Positions 52,639 to 60,874 of a stretch of 64,000 nucleotides of DNA are shown here, piece by piece. The translations under genes and the position numbers were made by a program. This stretch comes from DTWD01 sp963662965 (lineage in GTDB: Bacteria > Acidobacteriota > Vicinamibacteria > Vicinamibacterales > UBA8438), in NCBI GenBank assembly GCA_963662965.1, contig OY759970.1, forward strand, positions 1,612,001-1,676,000, in the 5' to 3' direction. Under the pieces are notes generated by a model. That model saw nothing but the letters and a program-made list of their open reading frames with translations, ran no database searches and was not told the origin of the DNA. Numbering within the stretch: position 1 is the first letter of the stretch; the number at the start of each line of letters is the position of its first letter.

Positions 52639-53822
52639 GGGAAGTTGGTCCTGACGATCCGCCGGTCAATCGACTTGATGTTGCGACATCCGGCCGCCGC
52701 CATCGCCTGCACCAGCTCGGTGTTGATGATCTCGATCACCTTCTGCGCGCCCTCCTCACCAAAGGCACCGAGGCCCCAACGCGACGCGCGGCCGAGACAG
52801 ACGGCATCGGCGCCAAGCGCGAGCGCCTTGAGCACGTCCGCGCCGCGACGGAAGCCGCTGTCGATGAGCACCGGCACCCGTCCGTCAACGGCGTCGACCA
52901 CCTCTTCGAGCACCTCGAGCGTCGACGGCCCGTAGTCGATCGCGCGGCCGCCGTGGTTCGAGACCACGATACCCTCGACTCCGAGCTCGAGGCACTTCTT
53001 GGCCCCTGCGCCGGTCAGGATTCCTTTCGCCAGGATCGGGACATCGATCAGGGGCCGGAGATCTTCGAAGAGCTTCCACTCGTACCAGAGCCGACCCTCG
53101 CCGACGCCGTAGGGGTTGCCCATCTCGCGTGCTCGTCGGGATCCACGTACGGCGCCCCCGAGGTGACGGTTGTGGAGGTCACGTTCGTAGTACGACCCCT
53201 GCTGGTCGATCGTGACGACCACGGTCTGCGCGCCGACCTCCTGACCGTCGGCCAGCGACTGACGGTTGGACTCGATGTCGCGTTGCGCGTAGAGCTGATA
53301 CCAGAGCGGCCCGTCGGCCGCCTCGGCGATCCGCGTAAACGGAAAGCTGGACGCGTTGCTGACGATCATCGTGGTTGACGTCGTTGTCGCCGCGCGGTGC
53401 ATCCCGAGCTCACCATCCGGATGGAGGTCGCGTTGACGGGAGGTCGGCGCGAGCATGATCGGGCTGTTCATCGGGAAGCCGAAGATCTCGGTTGTTGTGT
53501 CGACATCCGCTGGCGCGACCCCGCCCCGGCCGACGAGCTCGACCCAGTCGAACGCGTCGCGATTGCGTCGCAGCGTGAACTCCGAGTCGGTCCCGTGCGC
53601 CGTGTAGTCGTAGATGGAGAGCGGGACGTTGGCGCGGAACACCGGCTCGAAGTCGAACGCCGTCAGCATCTCGTTGAAGCCGAGATAGCGGCGATGCCGG
53701 TCCAGCGGCCAGGGGTCGCGCTGCGCATGAAGCAACGGCGACGCTGCCAGAAACGTCATGAGCCCCGAGAGTGCCTCCCGTCTCGAAAACCCCAGACGCC
53801 AGCGTTCTTCGAACTTGCCCAC
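52635..53822 (-). CDS. Exported FMN-dependent 2-hydroxyacid oxidase-like protein
   Basis: 395 residues from GTG 53822 (GAGGAGG seven to thirteen bases upstream). The start FSRREALSGLMTFLAASPLLHAQ is a twin-arginine-like export signal, unusual for this normally cytosolic family. The catalytic set is complete: PLWYQLYAQRD (Tyr), VVTIDQQGSYYERD (Asp), ILAKGILTGAGA (Lys), SNHGGRAIDYG (His and Arg), plus the FMN phosphate site VLIDSGFRRGADVLKALALGADAV. It would oxidise a 2-hydroxyacid, possibly outside the cytoplasm, folded with FMN before Tat export (inference). Cotranscribed with the shortened paralogue downstream. Confidence 0.85.
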   Translation of the reverse strand: MGKFEERWRLGFSRREALSGLMTFLAASPLLHAQRDPWPLDRHRRYLGFNEMLTAFDFEPVFRANVPLSIYDYTAHGTDSEFTLRRNRDAFDWVELVGRGGVAPADVDTTTEIFGFPMNSPIMLAPTSRQRDLHPDGELGMHRAATTTSTTMIVSNASSFPFTRIAEAADGPLWYQLYAQRDIESNRQSLADGQEVGAQTVVVTIDQQGSYYERDLHNRHLGGAVRGSRRAREMGNPYGVGEGRLWYEWKLFEDLRPLIDVPILAKGILTGAGAKKCLELGVEGIVVSNHGGRAIDYGPSTLEVLEEVVDAVDGRVPVLIDSGFRRGADVLKALALGADAVCLGRASRWGLGAFGEEGAQKVIEIINTELVQAMAAAGCRNIKSIDRRIVRTNFP

Positions 53823-53876
53823 GGTGCCTCCTCTATGGTCGACTGAGCATCGTACCTCCAAAGCGGGGTAGGGGCG

Positions 53877-54206
53877 ATGCTTGAAACCTTGATCCAGGAC
53901 CTTCGTTACGGCCTGCGGACACTCCGCAAGGCGCCGGGGTACAGCGTGATGGTCGTGCTGACCCTCGGGCTCGGCATCGGTTCGAACACCGCGATCTTCA
54001 GCCTCATCAACGGGGTGCTGCTCCGGCCGCTGCCGTACGCCGATGGGCACGAGCTAGTGCTGGCACGTCAGCAGGCGCTGGGGGCCGGATCCTAGAACAT
54101 CCCGTTCTCCGTCAAGGAGATCATCGACTACCGGGAGCAGCTCACCTCGCTCGACGGCTTCGTGGAGTACCACGGCATGTCGTTTACGCTGCTCAACCGC
54201 GACCAC
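53877..54206 (+). pseudogene. ADOP-type MacB/FtsX-like permease, N-terminal fragment
   Basis: ATG 53877 starts METLIQDLRYGLRTLRKAPG-type text (LIQDLRYGLRTLRKAPGYSV), then the first membrane helix (MVVLTLGLGIGSNTAIFSLINGVLLRPLPY), the hallmark of Acidobacterial orphan permeases (ABC transporter MacB/FtsX-like). A TAG at 54093-54095 interrupts it (GAGS-stop-NIPFSVKEI; CAG in relatives). The frame then continues IIDYREQLTSLDGFVEYHGMS and FTLLNR and loses homology at about 54206. A complete protein has about 800 residues; only the first 110 remain. Confidence 0.85.
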
Positions 54207-54331
54207 CGGCTGTATCAATACGCCAGCGCGCCTGGGGCGCCGTGCTCCGACATGACAGGAGATACCTTGGAGTGACAACACTGTCGCGGTGACCGTGAGG
54301 ACCCGCGAGCGACTGCGGTAGACTGCACCGC

Positions 54332-56293
54332 ATGACTGGGAATTCAACCGCCGTCGTGGCGCTGTGGTCGACCCTGGCGTTGGCCCTCGCGCCGTCTCCG
54401 GCGGCGGCCCAGACGGTGGAATGGCCGGTGTATGCGTCGGACCATGCCGCGACTAAGTACTCGCCGCTCGATCAGATCAACGAGGAGACCGTGGCGAGCG
54501 TCGAGGTGGTCTGGCGCCAGCCGGTCATCCCCGACGCGATCCGCAACGGCGACACGACGCGCGGACCGGTCGGCTCCCAGAACACCCCGCTCATGGCGGA
54601 AGGGCTGCTCTTCATTAGCAGCGGACTCGGGACGGTCACCGCCCTCGACGCGGTGAGCGGAGCGGTGGTCTGGAACACCGGACCGAGCGACGGCGTCCGC
54701 GTTCGACAGACACGTGGTGTCGCCTACTGGACCGACGGCGAGACATCGCGTGTCATCGCGACGCTCGGCCCCCGGCTGGTATCGCTCGAGGCCCAGACCG
54801 GCGCGCGCGACTTCAATTTCGGCGACGCGGGCGAGGTCGATCTTCGGCTGGGACTGATCCGCCCGTTCCCGGAGTTCTACTGGAACGGCGCCCCGCTCGT
54901 GGTGAACGACGTGATCATCGTTGGCTCCTACGTGCAGGACATCACCACGAACCAGCTCCCGGCCAACAAGGAATCGCCACGCGGCGACGTCCGCGGATAC
55001 GACGTCCGGACCGGCGAGCAGCTCTGGACGTTTCACACGATCCCGCGCGAGGGCGAGTTTGGCGTCGAGACGTGGGGAATCGACCCGGAGGGCGACCGCG
55101 CGTCATGGGAGTACAGCGGGAACACCAACATGTGGGCGCACCCGAGCGGTGACGAAGAGCTCGGGTATGTCTACCTGCCGCTGTCGACCCCGACGAACGA
55201 CTACTACGGGGGACACCGGCCCGGCGACAACCTCTTCGCCGAGAGCCTCGTCTGCGTCGACGCCCGGACCGGCGAGCGCATCTGGCACTTCCAGGCGATC
55301 CACCACGGCGTCTGGGACTACGACTTTCCGGCATCGGCGAATCTCGTCGACATCACGGTGGACGAGCGCGAGATCAAGGCGGTCGCCCTCGTCAGCAAGC
55401 AAGCGTTCACGTATGTGTTCGACCGGGCGACCGGCGAGCCGGTCTGGCCGATCGAGGAGCGACCGGTCCCACCGTCGCCGGTGCCGGGCGAGCGGCTCTC
55501 CCCCACCCAGCCGTTCCCGACGAAGCCGCCGCCGTTCGACCTCCAGGATGTGACCGTCGACGATCTGATCGATTTCACGCCGGCGCTGCGGCAGGACGCG
55601 CTCGCGCGGCTGGAGCAGTACGAGTGGGGGCCGATGTTCACACCGCCGACGGTGCTCGACCCTGCCCCGGGCGGCAGCCAGGGGACGCTGCAGAGTCCCG
55701 GCACGGCTGGCGGCGCCAGCTGGAGCGGCGCCGGCTTCGACCCGAAGACCGGCCTCCTGTACGTGCCGTCGGCCTACAGCCAGAACGTCATCGCGCTCAC
55801 GCGGTCCGAGCATCCGCGCGCGGACATGCGGCTGGTCCGGGAACGCTACATCGCCGCGGTCGGACCGCAGGGACTCCCGTTCTTCAAACCGCCGTACGGG
55901 CGGCTGACGGCGATCGACCTCAACACGGGAGAGATCGCCTGGCAGAAGGCCAACGGGGAAGGACCGAGAGATCATCCCGCGATTCGCCATCTCGACCTGC
56001 CGTGGCTCGGCCAAGGCGGCCGGGCGTCGGTGCTCGTCACCAAGTCGCTCGTCTTCCTCGGGGAGGGTGGCAACACCGGCGTCTCGACGCTCCCGCAGTG
56101 GTGGGGAGGCCCCGGCGGCAAGATGTTCCGTGCCTACGACAAGGCGACCGGCGAGGTTGTGTGGGACATCGAGCTGCCGGGCGGCACGAGCGGCGCGCCG
56201 ATGACCTACATGGTCGACGGCCGGCAGTACATCGTCGTCGCCGTCGGTTGGGACGACATGGCCAGCGAGTACGTGGCGCTGGGGCTTCCTTAG
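54332..56293 (+). CDS. Exported PQQ-dependent dehydrogenase-like eight-bladed propeller
   Basis: 653 residues, signal peptide up to SPAAAQ. Quinoprotein glucose/alcohol dehydrogenase repeats: WPVYASDHAATKYSPLDQIN, GLLFISSGLGTVTALDAVSGAVVW, YDVRTGEQLWTFHTIPREGEFG, VCVDARTGERIWHFQAIHHGVWDYDFPA, GLLYVPSAYSQNVIAL, GKMFRAYDKATGEVVWDIELPGG and PMTYMVDGRQYIVVAVG. The W-docking repeats and the HHGVWDYD motif support PQQ binding. No cytochrome c domain is fused, so electrons must pass to a separate carrier. Periplasmic oxidation of an alcohol or sugar. Its TAG overlaps the remnant end of a TonB-receptor gene on the other strand. Confidence 0.9.
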   Translation: MTGNSTAVVALWSTLALALAPSPAAAQTVEWPVYASDHAATKYSPLDQINEETVASVEVVWRQPVIPDAIRNGDTTRGPVGSQNTPLMAEGLLFISSGLGTVTALDAVSGAVVWNTGPSDGVRVRQTRGVAYWTDGETSRVIATLGPRLVSLEAQTGARDFNFGDAGEVDLRLGLIRPFPEFYWNGAPLVVNDVIIVGSYVQDITTNQLPANKESPRGDVRGYDVRTGEQLWTFHTIPREGEFGVETWGIDPEGDRASWEYSGNTNMWAHPSGDEELGYVYLPLSTPTNDYYGGHRPGDNLFAESLVCVDARTGERIWHFQAIHHGVWDYDFPASANLVDITVDEREIKAVALVSKQAFTYVFDRATGEPVWPIEERPVPPSPVPGERLSPTQPFPTKPPPFDLQDVTVDDLIDFTPALRQDALARLEQYEWGPMFTPPTVLDPAPGGSQGTLQSPGTAGGASWSGAGFDPKTGLLYVPSAYSQNVIALTRSEHPRADMRLVRERYIAAVGPQGLPFFKPPYGRLTAIDLNTGEIAWQKANGEGPRDHPAIRHLDLPWLGQGGRASVLVTKSLVFLGEGGNTGVSTLPQWWGGPGGKMFRAYDKATGEVVWDIELPGGTSGAPMTYMVDGRQYIVVAVGWDDMASEYVALGLP

Positions 56294-56319
56294 AATTGAA
56301 TCCGCACGCCGCCGTTGAC
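56290..56319 (-). pseudogene. Last ten codons of a second TonB-receptor-like gene
   Basis: The minus strand reads VNGGVRIQF followed by TAA, nearly the same C-terminus as the intact receptor that ends at 58154 (VINGGVRIQF, TAG). The nucleotides differ at several positions, so it is not a fresh copy. Upstream of this point the frame has no receptor homology. It suggests that the PQQ gene once converged with a receptor gene here and that almost all of that receptor is gone. Confidence 0.55.
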
Positions 56320-56479
56320 CGCGGCCGTCTTCGCTGCGAATCTACGATCCTCGGCGTCGGCGCGCGTTGCAGAACGCTCCACGTTTCCGTCGGCGCCTCC
56401 CGATAACAGGCGTCTGACGGCCCCCGGCACAACGCATGCGCGTGTTCCCGGGGTGGCCTCCCCGTCGAGTTCGTACGTG

Positions 56480-57090
56480 ACGCGCCCCCCCGACCGGAGC
56501 GTCCTTTATGCGGTCGTCCGCGATCACCTCGAGACGTTTCTCCGCGCAAGCGGCGTCCCTGCGAGACGGCGAGGGCGTGTCGGTCTTCGTCGACCGCCTG
56601 GTGCGCGCCGGCCTCGTCGATGATGTGGCCGACAGCGCCACGACCGACCCCTGGGGTAAGACCGAGCCGGCGCTCGCCGGGCTGACGGCAGCCTCGGTGC
56701 GGGGCTGGGCGGCGCTCCGCCCGCCGGTGGCCGCTGACCGGCTCCGTCTGACGACCGAGGGGCTGTTCGTCATCGAGCTACGGCGCCGCTGGTCGGATGG
56801 CACGACGCATCTCGTGTTCGACCCGGTGGAGCTACTCGAGCGGTTGGCAGCGCTGACGCCGCGGCCGCGCATCAATCTGGGGCTCTACTACGGCGTGCTC
56901 GGCACGCGGGCAGCGTGGCGGCCGACTCCGGTTGGTCGCGCTCATCGAGGACCCACTCGTCATCCGACGCATCCTCGGCCATCTGGACCATCCCACGGAG
57001 ATCCCGGAGCCGCGACCGGCCCGGGGGGCCGCCCTTGCTCGTCCGCGGTCCTACGGATTCCACATTCGGCCACGACCCCACCGTCGATTT
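56480..57090 (+). mobile_element. IS91-family transposase remnant
   Basis: Pieces of a Y2-type (rolling-circle) transposase lie in order but in different frames: SVLYAVVRDHLETFLRA (N-terminus), LRDGEGVSVFVDRLV, then DPWGKTEPALAGLTAASVRGW, LRLTTEGLFVIELRRRWSDGTTHLVFDPVELLERL-type text (key: DGTTHLVFDPVELLERLAAL) and RPRINLGLYYGVLG, finally VALIEDPLVIRRILGHLDHP and EIPEPRPARG (C-terminus). The catalytic central part with the HUH and Tyr motifs is deleted, so it cannot move by itself. About half of a normal 1.2-1.5 kb gene is left. Confidence 0.75.
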
Positions 57091-57163
57091 CGGCGCTTGA
57101 TGATCTCACCGGCTCGTCCGCAGGCCCAATCCTAGTGCGTCTCCGGGCGGCTCGGCGGGTCTT

Positions 57164-57215
57164 GCCTCGCCTGCGAGCCCCCGCCTCGCCTGCGAGCCCC
57201 CCCCCCCCCCCCCCC
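57164..57215 (+). repeat. 19-bp tandem repeat ending in a run of 19 C
   Basis: GCCTCGCCTGCGAGCCCCC occurs at 57164-57182 and again from 57183, and the second copy runs into an uninterrupted tract of 19 C (57197-57215). It lies in the non-coding 3' end of the IS91-type remnant. Long homopolymers of this size are very rare in bacterial chromosomes and prone to slippage and to assembly error. Confidence 0.8.
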
Positions 57216-57345
57216 GATAATCGGCGCGTCGCGCTCGCGCCAATCGGCGTTGTGGCTGGCCCCAGCCTGCGTAACGAGCCGACTTCCAGGTCGCGGCGTC
57301 CGATAATCGGAGGTTCCGTTAACCGCGGAGGCCGCTAATGCCGCC
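57214..57345. mobile_element. Palindromic CCGATAATCGG pair, candidate IS91-type end
   Basis: CCGATAATCGG, a palindrome about a central A, occurs at 57214-57224 and 57300-57310, both downstream of the transposase remnant. The second copy is followed by AGGTTCCGTTAACCGCGGAG, itself rich in short palindromes (GTTAAC, CCGCGG). IS91-type elements end in short hairpin-forming sequences rather than long inverted repeats, so this may be the terminus at which the element ends and PQQ-gene-derived sequence (57361) begins. Confidence 0.4.
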
Positions 57346-57360
57346 TATCGTCTGCCGTCT

Positions 57361-57553
57361 GAGCATCCGCGCGTGGACATGCGGCTAGTCCGGGAACGCT
57401 ACATCGCCGCGGTCGGACCGCAGGGACTCCCGTTCTTCAAGCCGCCGTACGGGCGGCTGACGGCGATCGACCTCAACACGGGGGAGATCGTCCGGCAGAA
57501 GGCCAACGGGGAAGGGCCGAGAGATCATCCCGCGATTCGCCATCTCGGCCTGC
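57361..57553 (+). repeat. 193-bp partial duplicate of the PQQ gene
   Basis: The stretch corresponds without gaps to 55808-56000 in the intact PQQ gene and differs at only about eight to ten positions by eye (about 95% identity). It encodes MRLVRERYIAAVGPQGLPFF and GRLTAIDLNTGEIVRQKANG in the same frame but has no start or continuation. It marks a relatively recent duplication that left this piece between the IS91-type remnant and the TonB receptor. Confidence 0.85.
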
Positions 57554-58153
57554 GTGTCACGGCTCGATCGGCAGGCGAGCGAGGTCAACCGACATCGCCC
57601 CGCGCGCGCGCGGCCGCCCACATCCCTCCTGAAACCAGCTCGCTCAAGTGGCATCCACCTGCTATCTGCGGCACCGGGCTTCGCTCGCCAAAGGCAAATG
57701 GTTTCTTCCGGAATGTGGGCAGCCGCACGCTGAGCAAATCGAAGCTTCTGGTGACAGTTCACGGCCGCCACAGGCTCGCGAAAAACGCGCTCGCGTGCGC
57801 CTCACGAGCGCGTGGAGATCATCGAAAGCGAGCTCGAACGAGCAGGCGCGGTCGGGGTGTCGCGGAGGACGCCATGAGGCACGCCGACGACAGCGGGACC
57901 GAAAACTTCGCCGGAGCCGCCAGCGGACGAGCCTGCGCCCTGTGATCCGTACCCGTCGAATTACCCGTGCTGCGGGTTGCAGTGGCACGCGCCGCCACTG
58001 ATCAGTTATTGCTCGCCGCGTGAGGAGCGCCACGTGCGGCGGAAGCGAAGTTTTCCGGCGGGCCGATCTGGCGTCCGGAGTGACGCCCCGGCCGTGGCTG
58101 CCACACGCTTCCAGGAAACACCACCCGCCCGCTACACACTCGTGAAACGCGCG
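57554..58153. other. 600 bp without a recognisable gene
   Basis: Several short open frames cross this stretch on both strands (for example plus-strand text YLRHRASLAKGKWFLPECGQP near 57663), but none has a plausible start, length or family pattern, and arginine/serine-rich translations point to non-coding frames of GC-rich DNA. Given its position between the PQQ-gene duplicate and the TonB receptor it is probably debris of further mobile or degraded genes. Confidence 0.4.
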
Positions 58154-60298
58154 CTAGAACTGAATCCGCACTCCGCCATTGATGACCCGCCCGTCGAGCG
58201 GTGCCCAGGCATCGACGGTCCATCGGCCATCGACCGCTCTATCCGGACGCAAGATCGCGTCCCACCGGCTTTGACGCACCCCGGTGAGGTTCTCCCCATT
58301 GACGAAGAGCCGTAGTGGTCCGACGCGCCGTTCGGCCAGCACCCCGACGATGACGTACGGCTCACTGACATCGCGATACGGATTGGCTTCGAGCCGCTGG
58401 CGGCCGGTGTAGTACACCTCGACGCCAAGCCGGCCGTCTTCGTTCTCCGCCATCGTGACCAGCCCGACGCTGTGGCGCGGGGTCTGGGCGACATCATCGC
58501 TCACCCCATGCACCACCTCGCGCGCCTGCACATAGGTGTAGCTGGCGGTCACGGCGACCGGCGATTGCCGGAAGATCCCGAGCAGCTCCAGGCCGACGTT
58601 GGTGGTCGGCTCGACCAGGTTGCGGAGCCTGTAGATCGATCGGTCGACGTGGACCGGCTCCCCGATGCGCGACCCAAACACGGTGGCGGTATACGCAAAC
58701 GGACCGTGGGTGCGCGTGACATCGATCGAGACGCTGCGGCCGCGTTCCGGTTGCAACGGGCCGTCTACGGTGAGCCGGGTCAGACCGGCCGCCTCGGTTT
58801 CCTCGGTCAGCGGAGTCGATCCGAAGAACCCCGTCCCGGCCGACAGCCGCGTCGACCAGTCGCCCGCCCGAAACAGCGCCGACACCCGAGGGCTGAGAAA
58901 CCAGCCGTACGCACTGTGGTGATCCAGTCGTCCGCTCAGCGAGAGCGCCAACCACGGTCGCACCACGATGTCATCCTGAGCGAACACGCCGGGGGTCGTG
59001 AACGCATAGGCGAACTGCGGCAGGTCAGTCGGGTGGTACGAATCCTGCTCCACCGCCACCCCACCGACCCACGCATGCCGTCCGTTCGATCCGCGCAGGG
59101 TGACCTCGGCGAAGCCGGTGTCGTGGCGGTCACGCTCGACAACCTCTCCGAAAACGTGGTCGTGCCACTGCCGAGCCATCGCGCCGCGCGCGGACACGAC
59201 CGTGCGCCCGGCCACAGTTTGCCACAGCGCCCCGAGATCGAAGCGTTCCGTGTCGAGCGATTCCCGGTACGGCATCCCGGTCTCTGAAAGCACCGCGTCG
59301 GGCTGGGTCCCGCCGATGCGGTTTTCCACCGTCGTGCCGACGGTCATGAACAGCGACTGCCCTTGGCCGTCGTCCCAGAAAAAGCGCGGCCTCGCCACGG
59401 CGCGATCGTAATGCGCCAGGTCACCCCATCCGTCTCCGTCGACATCGGTTTGGTCTTGCCAATGGCCGCCGCCCAGGAAGGTCACCCCCCACGACTCGGA
59501 CAGTGGTGAGGAGAGCCACAACACGCCGTCGGTCGCGCCGCGTGTCGACTGATTGATCAGGAACTCCCGCTCGGGCTCTTCCCCAGGTCGCCGAGAGACG
59601 AGGTTGACGACGCCGCCCATGGCGCCGGCGCCGTACAACGCCGAGGCCACACCTTTGATCACCTCGACCTGGTCGAGGTCCGTCGGCGGAATCTGCAGCA
59701 ACCCCAGGCCACCCGGCTGACTGCCGTAGAGGGGAAGGCCGTCGGAGAGAAAGCGGGTGTAGCGACCGCGCATGCCTTGAATCCGAACGCTCGCCGCACC
59801 CAGGGACGGTGATGTCGCCTGCACTCGTATCCCGCCCATTTCGTTCAGCATCATGACGATGTCGCCCGGTGTCATGAGCATCTTCTCTTCGATCTCTTCT
59901 CGATTGAGCACCTCGACTCGCAGCGGCTGATCCTCGATGCGCCGGTTGGTACGCGTACTGGCAACGACGGTCACCTCTTCTTCGATGGAGGGCTGCTCGA
60001 CGAGCTCGATGCGGACCACGCGTGTCTGTCCCGCGACCACGTCTATGGTGACGGTGGCAGGAAGGAACCCCTCGCGCACGACCATCACCTGCGTCTCCCC
60101 GGCGGGGACTCGGACGACCACGACGCCGGCGTCGTCGGTCAACCGTGTGAGCGTCATGGCTCCGGAAACAACCACTTCCGTGTCGCCGGCGACCTTCGTG
60201 GCGGTCTGAACCTCAACGCGGATCTGTCCCAGTTCCTGGCTGGCGACCGTGACCACGAGCCCGGCGGTCAGCAGGACGATGAAGGCAAGGTGTCTCAA
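58154..60298 (-). CDS. TonB-dependent outer-membrane receptor
   Basis: 714 residues. Signal peptide (MRHLAFIVLLTAGLVVTVAS), then a CarboxypepD_reg-like domain (TLTRLTDDAGVVVVRVPAGETQVMVVREGFLPATV), a TonB-box-like stretch (EQPSIEEEVTVVAS), the plug domain (NRRIEDQPLRVEVLNREEIEEKM, GVRIQGMRGRYTRFLSDGLPLYG, QVEVIKGVASALYGAGAMGGVVNLVSR) and a 22-strand-type barrel up to the final VINGGVRIQF with terminal Phe. It imports an unknown siderophore, cobalamin or oligosaccharide-type ligand with energy from TonB-ExbBD. The plug resembles vitamin B12/siderophore receptors. Confidence 0.93.
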   Translation of the reverse strand: MRHLAFIVLLTAGLVVTVASQELGQIRVEVQTATKVAGDTEVVVSGAMTLTRLTDDAGVVVVRVPAGETQVMVVREGFLPATVTIDVVAGQTRVVRIELVEQPSIEEEVTVVASTRTNRRIEDQPLRVEVLNREEIEEKMLMTPGDIVMMLNEMGGIRVQATSPSLGAASVRIQGMRGRYTRFLSDGLPLYGSQPGGLGLLQIPPTDLDQVEVIKGVASALYGAGAMGGVVNLVSRRPGEEPEREFLINQSTRGATDGVLWLSSPLSESWGVTFLGGGHWQDQTDVDGDGWGDLAHYDRAVARPRFFWDDGQGQSLFMTVGTTVENRIGGTQPDAVLSETGMPYRESLDTERFDLGALWQTVAGRTVVSARGAMARQWHDHVFGEVVERDRHDTGFAEVTLRGSNGRHAWVGGVAVEQDSYHPTDLPQFAYAFTTPGVFAQDDIVVRPWLALSLSGRLDHHSAYGWFLSPRVSALFRAGDWSTRLSAGTGFFGSTPLTEETEAAGLTRLTVDGPLQPERGRSVSIDVTRTHGPFAYTATVFGSRIGEPVHVDRSIYRLRNLVEPTTNVGLELLGIFRQSPVAVTASYTYVQAREVVHGVSDDVAQTPRHSVGLVTMAENEDGRLGVEVYYTGRQRLEANPYRDVSEPYVIVGVLAERRVGPLRLFVNGENLTGVRQSRWDAILRPDRAVDGRWTVDAWAPLDGRVINGGVRIQF

Positions 60299-60317
60299 GG
60301 TCGAACCTGGAGCCGCT

Positions 60318-60842
60318 CTACCAAGCGCCGTCGTCGTCAGTCAGCCCCCGCTCGAACCAACTGACGTCGACGTACCGCTCGAACTTGAAGCCGGCCTCGT
60401 GGAAGGTGCCGACGAAGCGAAATCCGAGACGTTCGTGGAGCGCGATCGATTCCGGGTTCGGCAACGCGATGCCGGCGTACGCACGACGAGCCATCGGTTC
60501 GTCCCGAAGCTCGTCCAGCAGGGTCCCGTAGAGCTGTCGTCCGATACCGCGGCCAACGTAGGCCGGGTCCAGGTAGACCGTCGTTTCGACGGTCGGAACG
60601 TAGGCCGGCTTGGCGCAGAACCGCCCACTCAAGGCGTATCCGACCGGCTTCCGGTCAACGTCCGCCACGAGCAATCGATGCGGACCGGTGGGTGAGAAAC
60701 TCGCGAACCACGGACGCCTGTCGTCCGCCGCGAACGGCTCGGTGTCGAACGTGATGTGAGTAGTGCCCACGTAATGGTTGTAGATGTCGACGAGTGCCGG
60801 GAGGTCGTGCTCGTCGGCGGGCCGCACTCGCGCTATGCTCAC
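60318..60842 (-). CDS. GNAT acetyltransferase, phosphinothricin acetyltransferase-like
   Basis: 174 residues. GNAT fold with motif A for acetyl-CoA: TVYLDPAYVGRGIGRQLYGTLLDE (V-x-R/Q-GxGxG/A site VGRGIGRQL). The start ARVRPADEHDLPALVDIYNHYV and the end LGFRFVGTFHEAGFKFERYVDVSWFER follow the Pat/Bar/MddA pattern of enzymes that acetylate phosphinothricin, methionine sulfoximine or similar amino acids. Resistance itself cannot be claimed. Cytosolic. Same strand as the receptor gene downstream, 19 bp apart. Confidence 0.88.
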   Translation of the reverse strand: MSIARVRPADEHDLPALVDIYNHYVGTTHITFDTEPFAADDRRPWFASFSPTGPHRLLVADVDRKPVGYALSGRFCAKPAYVPTVETTVYLDPAYVGRGIGRQLYGTLLDELRDEPMARRAYAGIALPNPESIALHERLGFRFVGTFHEAGFKFERYVDVSWFERGLTDDDGAW

Positions 60843-60874
60843 CTAACTTCCCCGGTCACGCGCGGCGGTCGGTT

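Noticed and set aside
25181..54095. Possible reassignment of TAG to glutamine
   Set aside because: Several intact genes in the window end with TAG at the expected C-terminus (DinB at 1789, gdhA at 12944, feoB at 21135, the PQQ protein at 56293), so TAG is a normal stop here.
57648..58001. 117-codon frame with YLRHRASLAKGKWFLPECG
   Set aside because: No start signal or family match, and the rest of the translation is Arg/Ser-rich as in non-coding frames; kept only as part of the 600-bp gene-free stretch.
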